28,482 bases of DNA from a virus: positions 1 through 28,482 of IMG/VR virus record IMGVR_UViG_3300009537_000131; one strand, given 5' to 3'. Shown one piece after another: positions 5,901 through 11,654 of the stretch. The notes beneath the pieces were generated by a model, which was not told the DNA's origin, did not search any database, and saw only the letters and a list, made by a program, of their open reading frames with translations. The stretch's first letter is position 1, and each line of letters begins with the position of its first letter. Position numbers and translations under genes: made by a program.

Positions 5901-7214
5901 ATGCGACTCTCGGACTTTTCCAGACTTCGCCACGCACGGGCCGCAACCCCACAAGATGTGAAGAAGTGGCAGTCCGACCTGCGGCGCATGACCAAAATCT
6001 ACAGGAGCATCGACCCCAGTCCCTGGGAGTATGGCTACGGCCCCGAGCCTCAGACCGAGGAGGCCCAGAAGAAGGAGCTGGCCAAGTTCGAGGAGGCCCG
6101 CAAGCTGTTCGTCGCGTTCCGCAAGAACTTCGAGAAGTGGTACCGCTACCAGGTCCTCCCCAAGAGCACACCAGAGGAAGCCACCTGGCTCCAGAAAGAA
6201 GCGTTCGAGAAGGCGTGGGCTGCCGAGAGTGCGCTGGGCAGCCTGTTCCCAGATCGTTGGGATTTTCGCACCAAAAAGCACTTGCCCTCGCCTTGGGCTC
6301 TCAAAGCGGAGCGCGAGAGAAACATCAAGCGCTACCAGGTCAAGATGAACGAGGCGCTCAAGGCGATCGAGGAGTTCCTCCAGTCCGACCGATCACAGAA
6401 GGGCGTGCGCCCGGAGCTGGAACAGATACAGATCGAGGGCTTCCCCGTCATCCTTCGGGGCTGGAACGTCCTCGACAGTTCCGACGCGAAGAAGTCGATC
6501 GGCATCATCCGCGACGGTCTGAATCTCTACAAAGAGAACGCATCAAAGCGCCTGCCGCTACTGCTCAAGTACAAGCTCCCGTTTCACGCGGCGTGGGAGT
6601 GCCACGCTGACCAGGCAGCGACCTACAACCGAGCAGGCAACGGCCGGATCAAGCTGTGCATGAGCTGGCCCACGGCTGGACGGACAGACATCAAGCGCAT
6701 GGCCCACGTCATCGCTCACGAGATGGGCCACCACATCTGGCAGAAGGTTCTCAGCGGAAAGGCTCAGAAGTTCTGGGAAGCCGCTATCGACGCCGACTGG
6801 GCTCCGCTTGATCTTCGCAAGCTCCTCCGAATCTGGCCAGAGGACGTGAAGTTCTCCAGCTCGCTGGCTAGCAGGCTCGCGGAGAAAGACCCGACATTGT
6901 CTCTCCAGATCGAGGTGGCCAACTCTCCCTACGGCGGCAAGGGAACGAGCTTCTCTACTCGCGAAGATGCCGAGCACTTGGTTGAGCAGGGCAAGACTGT
7001 TCTCTCCCTCAAGAATCCCATCACGGAGTACGCCACCAAGAACAACGAGGAGGCGTTCTGCGAAGCGGTAGGGAGTTTGGTGGGGTACGGCCCTCGGACG
7101 CTACACCCTCTGACACGGCGCTGGCTCCAGACGATTCTACCTGGGATGCGTCTAGGCTCGACGCGCATCAGCGAGATGCTTCGGTCTAGCTTGACAATTT
7201 CACCAATCCGGTGA
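5901..7214 (+). CDS. HExxH zinc metallopeptidase-like protein, 437 aa
   Basis: Starts MRLSDFSRLRHARAA, one of the tagged N-termini in this window. Residues ~15-170 are helical and charged. The zinc signature is VIAHEMGHHIWQ with H273-E274-x-x-H277. A downstream acidic segment, ITEYATKNNEEAFCEAVG (about 374-391), is where the third ligand and neighbouring glutamates of gluzincin-type peptidases usually lie. This is a second, unrelated HExxH protein besides the ATPase fusion at 1038-2516. The tag suggests that it is carried in the capsid and perhaps ejected, but it could also act during assembly or lysis. The substrate is unknown. Confidence 0.8.
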   Translation: MRLSDFSRLRHARAATPQDVKKWQSDLRRMTKIYRSIDPSPWEYGYGPEPQTEEAQKKELAKFEEARKLFVAFRKNFEKWYRYQVLPKSTPEEATWLQKEAFEKAWAAESALGSLFPDRWDFRTKKHLPSPWALKAERERNIKRYQVKMNEALKAIEEFLQSDRSQKGVRPELEQIQIEGFPVILRGWNVLDSSDAKKSIGIIRDGLNLYKENASKRLPLLLKYKLPFHAAWECHADQAATYNRAGNGRIKLCMSWPTAGRTDIKRMAHVIAHEMGHHIWQKVLSGKAQKFWEAAIDADWAPLDLRKLLRIWPEDVKFSSSLASRLAEKDPTLSLQIEVANSPYGGKGTSFSTREDAEHLVEQGKTVLSLKNPITEYATKNNEEAFCEAVGSLVGYGPRTLHPLTRRWLQTILPGMRLGSTRISEMLRSSLTISPIR

Positions 7215-7220
7215 TATCCA
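7191..7220 (+). promoter_or_regulatory. Possible promoter before the kinase gene
   Basis: TTGACA at 7191-7196 is followed after 17-18 bases by ATATCC/TATCCA (7214-7220). The -10 is weak. It lies at the end of the peptidase gene, about 65 bases before the kinase start, which has its own ribosome binding site. Confidence 0.35.
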
Positions 7221-7282
7221 GACCCCTCTGATTTTTCTTCCGTGCGGTTCCAACCAGCGTAAAGAATAGGGGAGAGGTGCGC

Positions 7283-8239
7283 ATGTTCGTCGTTCTTGAG
7301 GGCATAGATGGGTCGGGGACTACCAGCGTTTCCCGTAAGGTTGTCGAGGCTTTGGGCCAGAGGCGGGTACCTGTCGTCTGGACGCGCGAACCATCTGACG
7401 GTCCGATGGGCAGGCTCATGCGCCAGATGCTCTCCGGCAAGATGGAGATCGACAGGCGCGCCGCGCTGGGGCTATTCGTATCCGACCGCTGGTGGCACAT
7501 CCAGAACGTCGTCCAACCCTCCCTCGCCCAAGGAAAGGTCGTCGTGTGCGACCGCTACGCCTACTCCACCTGGGTCTACCAGCAGGACACGTGGTCCACC
7601 CGGCTGCTCAAGGAGATCATGGCGGATCTGCCGGCGCCCCAGGAGGTGGGCGGGCGGCTGGGCTTCGCGGTGCTCAAAGAGCCCGTCGAAGGCAACCCCT
7701 ATCTGGAGCCGTTCTACCAGGACCAGAAGCGCTGGGCGTGGGCGATGCAAGTAGAGCTGCTTGCGCAGCGGTATGCTCTCCAGCAGCACGCCGCCACGAT
7801 CGCTGTGGGGGCCGGCGAGTGGAACGGAGCCATTCTCGACCGATCGATCTCGGGGGACCGCGTCTTCTGCAAGATGCACAGAGACGCCGGAAACATCAGC
7901 GACCTGGAGTGGCAGACCTACGAGAAGTTCTACAACATCATGTGCATGACGCTGCTGCCCCCCACGCTGATTGTCTACCTGGACTGCACGCCGGAGACAG
8001 CGCTAGAGCGCATCCATCGCCGCGACCGCGCGGCCGAGCGCGGAGGGCTCGACCTCGACTACCTCGTGCGGCTCCAGGCCGGCTACAACGACTTGTGGCG
8101 CGAGGCGGAGCACGGGCTGATGCCTTGGGGGCACGCGGTCAAGGTCATCACCCTGCTCTGGGATCCGATCCGCGACACACCCGACTGGGACAGGCACGCC
8201 GCCAAGATCAAGGATATCTGTGAGAGGCGCCTTGGGTGA
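7283..8239 (+). CDS. Thymidylate kinase-like / deoxynucleoside kinase chimera
   Basis: 318 residues from the ATG at 7283, which has GGGGAGAGG upstream at better spacing than the GTG at 7277. Residues 1-~115 read as the first half of a thymidylate kinase: P-loop EGIDGSGTTS (6-15), TREP (34-37) and VVVCDRYAYSTWVYQQ (86-101). From about residue 128 it reads as a deoxynucleoside kinase of the dCK/dGK/dAK family without its own P-loop: KEPVEGNPYLEPFYQDQKRW (132-151), ILDRSISGDRVF (184-195) and a C-terminal LDCTPETALERIHRRDRA. It probably phosphorylates deoxynucleosides or dNMPs to raise dNTP supply. Single-domain members are ~205-220 residues, so this length fits a join of 1.5 domains. Its stop overlaps the next GTG. 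Confidence 0.85.
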   Translation: MFVVLEGIDGSGTTSVSRKVVEALGQRRVPVVWTREPSDGPMGRLMRQMLSGKMEIDRRAALGLFVSDRWWHIQNVVQPSLAQGKVVVCDRYAYSTWVYQQDTWSTRLLKEIMADLPAPQEVGGRLGFAVLKEPVEGNPYLEPFYQDQKRWAWAMQVELLAQRYALQQHAATIAVGAGEWNGAILDRSISGDRVFCKMHRDAGNISDLEWQTYEKFYNIMCMTLLPPTLIVYLDCTPETALERIHRRDRAAERGGLDLDYLVRLQAGYNDLWREAEHGLMPWGHAVKVITLLWDPIRDTPDWDRHAAKIKDICERRLG

Positions 8240-8544
8240 AGTTCGATCCACACCGACCACTCCTACCTCAACTTGCTGAGGTCTTTGACCCCAAGCGACA
8301 CGGCACCACTGTGCCTGCCATCCTCGAAGAGATGGCCCGTCGACTCGATGCGCTGGACGGCGTCAAGTTCAACATCGCCCGTCGATTCACGCTGGTAGAC
8401 GCTGCCCTGGAGGAAGCCGGTCTCCGGCCAAGCTACAAGCCGCCGGGGTTAGCATCTGGGCATGAGGCTTCGGATCCGGAACGGCCGCGCGGTGATGGGC
8501 AAGCAGACTCCCCCGGGGAAGGTCAAGGTCCGCCGCAAGGATAA
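8236..8544 (+). CDS. Small hypothetical protein overlapping the next gene
   Basis: GTG at 8236 overlaps the kinase stop (GTGA). The first ~75 residues look coding (FDPHRPLLPQLAEVFDPKR, ARRLDALDGVKFNIARRF, one helix-rich unit). The last 27 codons run through the start of the gene at 8462 in another frame and are Pro/Gly/Asp-rich, like shadow sequence. The TAGCAT box of the next gene lies inside this ORF. The protein may be real with an over-long tail. Function unknown. Confidence 0.5.
   Translation: MKFDPHRPLLPQLAEVFDPKRHGTTVPAILEEMARRLDALDGVKFNIARRFTLVDAALEEAGLRPSYKPPGLASGHEASDPERPRGDGQADSPGEGQGPPQG
8450..8455 (+). promoter_or_regulatory. Late-type -10 box TAGCAT, leaderless
   Basis: GGGGTTAGCAT ends six bases before the ATG at 8462 (spacer CTGGGC). 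Here TAG is not a stop codon of the overlapping ORF, so the box cannot be explained as a stop. Confidence 0.55.
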
Positions 8545-9253
8545 CGGAAAGGTGACCTTCGTCTCCCCTGAGACGTTGGAAAGTCATCCGGACCGCTACG
8601 ACACCGCGCGCTCCCGCCGCGAAGAGAAGCAGAACCGCAAGGATCTGGCCCGCCAGGAGCGTGAGAAGCGCAACCTGGAGTATCAGAAACAGAAGGCTGA
8701 GCAGCCCGAACCGACTCGCACCGAGAAGGGACGGCAAGACGCCTTGCACAAGAAGAAGATCGAGCGTGAGGAGAAGAAGCAGAAGCTCCGCAGCCGGGTG
8801 AAGCAGCGCATCAAGAAGAAGAAGCAGAAGGCTCGGCAAGAGCAGAAGGACCGACGCAAGCAGCTCCAGGATAAGGCCAAGCAGATCCAAGAGCAGCGTG
8901 ACCGCACGAACCAGTGGTCCAAGATCAAGGACGACCATCCGGAGCTGAGCCCCAAGGAGCAAGAGGATCGGCAGAAGACGTTCATGGAGACTGGAGTCGA
9001 TTCTGGTGGCCGCTCTACCAAAGCCATCCGCTGGTGGTTCAAGAACTACGGTGGGGGATCCCAGGAAGAGGGCTCCCAACCGAAGCGCCTCGACAAGAAG
9101 TCGATCCAGGATCACTTCAAGTACGGACCCAAGCCCAACAAGAAGGGCGAGTGCTCTGGGGGCTTGAAGGCGATCCCCATCCGAAGTTCGGGAGGATCTC
9201 CCTTCACCATTTGCGTGGACCCGAATGTCTACGACCTCAAGAAGGGGAAGTGA
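8462..9253 (+). CDS. Highly charged coiled-coil protein with LRIRNGRA tag
   Basis: 263 residues. After the tag MRLRIRNGRAVMGKQ comes a short basic segment, then residues ~50-165 are almost entirely Lys, Arg, Glu and Gln (for example EEKKQKLRSRVKQRIKKKKQ), a long single helix or coiled coil. The last ~80 residues are more ordinary, with TKAIRWWFKNYGGGS and IRSSGGSPFTICVDPN. The strong positive charge would suit DNA binding inside the head. Shared N-terminal residues with the protein at 4895 suggest a common targeting tag. Overlaps the next ORF by GTGA. Confidence 0.75.
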   Translation: MRLRIRNGRAVMGKQTPPGKVKVRRKDNGKVTFVSPETLESHPDRYDTARSRREEKQNRKDLARQEREKRNLEYQKQKAEQPEPTRTEKGRQDALHKKKIEREEKKQKLRSRVKQRIKKKKQKARQEQKDRRKQLQDKAKQIQEQRDRTNQWSKIKDDHPELSPKEQEDRQKTFMETGVDSGGRSTKAIRWWFKNYGGGSQEEGSQPKRLDKKSIQDHFKYGPKPNKKGECSGGLKAIPIRSSGGSPFTICVDPNVYDLKKGK

Positions 9254-9324
9254 AGTACCCCGAGGTCGTCTTATTCGCGGGGCTCGGTATTCTCCTGGCT
9301 CTGCTCTGGTGGCTGACACGATGA
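9250..9324 (+). CDS. 24-residue single-span membrane peptide
   Basis: GTG at 9250 overlaps the previous stop (GTGA), and the TGA at 9322-9324 overlaps the next ATG (ATGA). AAGGGGAA precedes the start. The peptide is VKYPEVVLFAGLGILLALLW followed by WLTR: one hydrophobic span with a charged residue near each end. The double overlap makes it fill exactly the space between two genes, which supports translation. Very small membrane peptides in phages can act in lysis or in modifying host membrane proteins; no specific role can be given. Confidence 0.6.
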   Translation: MKYPEVVLFAGLGILLALLWWLTR

Positions 9325-9584
9325 AGCTGAGCGAGATCATCAGGAAGGCGGGCAAGACCCGGACGCTGCTGTTCGCTCAGCCCAGCGCACAGACAGCTCG
9401 GGTGCTGGGAGCCCTAGGAGCTTCATTCAACAATGAGGCGGGAGGCTACGTGTTGGAGGTCAACCTGCCTCCACAGGAGTCTGGGTCAGCCCGCATCTTT
9501 CATCTAGCGGAGCCCACCGAGCGCGTGTCGTGGATCTCCGTTCGCAAGTCCAAGGGCCTCTATCAGATCGACGCCTTCGGCTAA
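9321..9584 (+). CDS. Small protein with MKLSEIIRKA tag, 87 aa
   Basis: ATG at 9321 overlaps the stop of the membrane peptide. It starts MKLSEIIRKAGKTRTLLFA, the clearest form of the recurring N-terminal peptide. The remainder is a small mixed fold (ARVLGALGASFNNEAGGYVL, ERVSWISVRKSKGLYQID). No known domain. The tag suggests a virion-internal protein. Confidence 0.72.
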   Translation: MKLSEIIRKAGKTRTLLFAQPSAQTARVLGALGASFNNEAGGYVLEVNLPPQESGSARIFHLAEPTERVSWISVRKSKGLYQIDAFG

Positions 9585-9598
9585 GAGAGGAACGTGCC

Positions 9599-10687
9599 AT
9601 GCGACTCGGTGAGTTCTACGAGCTTCAGCTTCGCTACGCGATGTCGGACATGGAGGCTAAGGAGACCCTCGGCTTCAAGCCGGGCGAGAACCCGACCCCC
9701 GACGCGGTGAACCGTGCGTACAAGAAGAGGGCGTTCGAGAACCACCCTGACCGTGGTGGTGACCCGACGATGATGGTCAAGGTCAACGTCGCCCGCGACA
9801 TCCTCCTTGGGAAGCAGAAGGCGGACCGGCCGCGGACCACGAGCCCGAGCTACACGAGCCGGCCGACCTACCGAACTGAGACCAAGCCACCTCCCGAGCC
9901 GATCAAGGTGTCCTTCGATGAAGCTGCTCGGTCTGCCAGCGTTCCGCTGACCGGGGTCGAGTGGAAGTTCAAGACCGACAGCGGATACGGCCGCGTCAGC
10001 AATGGCACGCGATCAGGCTTCGTGGCCTACGGGGTCACCAGCGACCAGCATGTGTTCGTAGCTGTCGAGCACTACGCCGACCGCGGAAACATGTTCACCC
10101 CGCTCGACATCGACAAGTACGAGATGTGGGTCAAGAAGGTCCCCATCGGTCAGGACCTGGCGAACGTCGCGCCCAAGGTCATCCGAGACCTGTGGGGCCA
10201 CTTCGACCGCGGCATCAAGAAATACAACGCCAAGGTCCAAGTCTTCGACAAGAAGATGACCTTCGCCGACGTGAACCGTCACTACGGCGGCCGTTCGGTC
10301 TCGTTCAAGAACGCGATGGGTCTGCTGGGTGAGAAGACGCCCGACGCCTGGAAGGGCAAGATCACTGTCGTGCTGGAGCTGGGCGAAGAGGTCAACATAC
10401 CTACCAACAAGTACGCCTACAAGCCCTGCCGGCCACACCTCGTCATCAACGGGAAGGTCTTCAAGCTAAGCGACCAGTCAGCCGCTCTGGCTGACAAGAT
10501 CAACCTCTACCAACTGATGTGGGGCAAGAAAGGCTACTGGTACTGCGGCTCCAGCAAGAAGGACATCACCAAGATGCGGGACAAGAAGAAGTGGCTGGGG
10601 TTCTGGCGGGACATCTGCAAGAAGGCCAACGAGCCCAAGGAGCTGATCGACGCGCTCGAAGCAGCTATGGGTGGGGAGAAGCGTTAG
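9599..10687 (+). CDS. J-domain (DnaJ-like) protein
   Basis: 362 residues from the ATG at 9599, preceded by AGAGAGGAA at usable spacing. Residues ~17-73 form a J domain: AKETLGFKPGENPTP, the helix AVNRAYKKRAFENHPDRGGD with the HPD tripeptide at 49-51, then VNVARDILLG. J domains stimulate Hsp70 ATPase. A Pro/Thr/Ser-rich linker (about 75-105) leads to a large unrecognised C-terminal region with GKITVVLELGEEVNIPT and LWGHFDRGIKKYNAKV. There is no Gly/Phe or CxxCxGxG zinc region, so it is a class C-like J protein. It could recruit the host DnaK to virion proteins, or if ejected, to host targets. The start MRLGEFYELQ is a variant of the shared tag. Confidence 0.82.
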   Translation: MRLGEFYELQLRYAMSDMEAKETLGFKPGENPTPDAVNRAYKKRAFENHPDRGGDPTMMVKVNVARDILLGKQKADRPRTTSPSYTSRPTYRTETKPPPEPIKVSFDEAARSASVPLTGVEWKFKTDSGYGRVSNGTRSGFVAYGVTSDQHVFVAVEHYADRGNMFTPLDIDKYEMWVKKVPIGQDLANVAPKVIRDLWGHFDRGIKKYNAKVQVFDKKMTFADVNRHYGGRSVSFKNAMGLLGEKTPDAWKGKITVVLELGEEVNIPTNKYAYKPCRPHLVINGKVFKLSDQSAALADKINLYQLMWGKKGYWYCGSSKKDITKMRDKKKWLGFWRDICKKANEPKELIDALEAAMGGEKR

Positions 10688-10855
10688 TCAGGCCGCCTTC
10701 TCCATCGAAGCCACCCAGGCGTCGAACTCGTCCTGGGCCATCTCGGACAGATCACCTTCCATCTCGCGAACTTCGCGGAGAGCGGCGTCGCGCTCCTCCA
10801 CGTCGAACAGCTCGCCTGGAAGGTCCACGCTCGGGGTCAGTCGGCTGTCTTCCAT
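10688..10855 (-). CDS. Small acidic protein on the opposite strand, 55 aa
   Basis: ATG at 10855 with GGAGG seven bases upstream and a near-consensus promoter at 10880-10908. The protein begins MEDSRLTPSVDLPGELFDVE and is rich in Asp/Glu with a helical end (DEFDAWVASMEKAA). Its stop touches the stop of the J-domain gene on the other strand, so the two converge. Small acidic phage proteins with an independent early-type promoter often bind host factors, but nothing here fixes a target. It looks like a moron gene within the plus-strand block. Confidence 0.7.
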   Translation of the reverse strand: MEDSRLTPSVDLPGELFDVEERDAALREVREMEGDLSEMAQDEFDAWVASMEKAA

Positions 10856-10879
10856 ATCTTGCCTCCGTGCCACTCTTTA

Positions 10880-10908
10880 AGTATGCTCTATGTAGTACAG
10901 AATGTCAA
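10880..10908 (-). promoter_or_regulatory. Strong minus-strand promoter with palindromic spacer
   Basis: On the minus strand TTGACA (10908-10903), a 17-nt spacer and CATACT (10885-10880). The spacer contains TGTACTACA, an odd-length palindrome (10891-10899). The same spacer element occurs at 227-235 and in diverged form at 3580-3588. Confidence 0.75.
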
Positions 10909-10945
10909 GCACGGTCAGAGAGAAAGCCCGCAGAAAGTCCCGGGT

Positions 10946-10951
10946 TAGTTT
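10946..10951 (+). promoter_or_regulatory. Late-type -10 box TAGTTT, leaderless
   Basis: CGGGTTAGTTT in intergenic DNA ends five bases before the ATG at 10957 (spacer GGAGC). It is not part of any stop codon, since the upstream gene is on the other strand. Confidence 0.6.
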
Positions 10952-10956
10952 GGAGC

Positions 10957-11646
10957 ATGGCCGATGATTCTCGGATGCTGCCTCGTGTTGGTGTCGTCTT
11001 CGATCTGGACGGTACGCTCATCGACTCGACGCACGAGTTCGTCCCCGATGACTTGACCGAACTGCTGAAGGACGAGCCGCTAGAGCCGACCTATTCTGAA
11101 GCGAAGGTCTGGGAGACCAAGACGATGACGGTCGACGTGGTGTACCTCACCGCGCGAGACGCCATGCTCTGGCCTGTCTCCAAGATCTGGCTGTCGAGTC
11201 ACAAGCTGTTCGGCAAGCTGATCTGCCGGCCGCCGAGCGTTCCTCCGGAGGACATCCCGATCTGGAAGGCCGAGACCGTGCTCCAGCTCGCCTGCCAGCA
11301 CGGGTGGCAACACGTGACCGTCTACGAGAACGACCCGACGAACCTGGCCGCGATCCAGGCTGTGCTCCCCCCAATGACGGTGAGCCCCACCCTGGTCAAA
11401 GCGGACGGCGACAAGACGGTCCCCGAGTCCACGGTGACAGGTCTGCCTGAGCAGGACATCATCAACCTCAAGATCCTTATGGGCCGGCTGGCCCCCGACG
11501 ATCCCTCGTGGAAGTCCTTGCTGCTGCGCAAGTGGCCGAGCCGGTCGGCCCTCCTAGACGCAGCTCTCGACTACATCCCCGGCAAGTTCAAACGTCGCAT
11601 GTTCCGCCAGCTCGTGGACGAGATCTGGATGGGACATCGGGCATAG
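10957..11646 (+). CDS. HAD-superfamily phosphatase
   Basis: 229 residues. Motif I is VVFDLDGTLIDS with D16 and D18. Motif II is in VVYLTARDA. A lysine candidate for motif III is in IPIWKAETVLQL. Motif IV is TVYENDPTNL with the acidic pair around residue 127. The cap is small, and the pattern YLTAR...K...ENDP resembles phage polynucleotide-phosphatase or nucleotidase-type HAD proteins, so a nucleotide or a 3'-phosphorylated end is the likely substrate (inference). The last ~60 residues are a separate helical basic region (SWKSLLLRKWPSRSALLD). No N-terminal tag. TAG stop is shared with the next promoter box. Confidence 0.82.
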   Translation: MADDSRMLPRVGVVFDLDGTLIDSTHEFVPDDLTELLKDEPLEPTYSEAKVWETKTMTVDVVYLTARDAMLWPVSKIWLSSHKLFGKLICRPPSVPPEDIPIWKAETVLQLACQHGWQHVTVYENDPTNLAAIQAVLPPMTVSPTLVKADGDKTVPESTVTGLPEQDIINLKILMGRLAPDDPSWKSLLLRKWPSRSALLDAALDYIPGKFKRRMFRQLVDEIWMGHRA

Positions 11647-11649
11647 GAT
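11644..11649 (+). promoter_or_regulatory. Late-type -10 box TAGGAT, leaderless
   Basis: TAGGAT ends five bases before the ATG at 11655 (spacer AGGCC). Its TAG is the stop codon of the HAD gene. Confidence 0.5.
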
Positions 11650-11654
11650 AGGCC

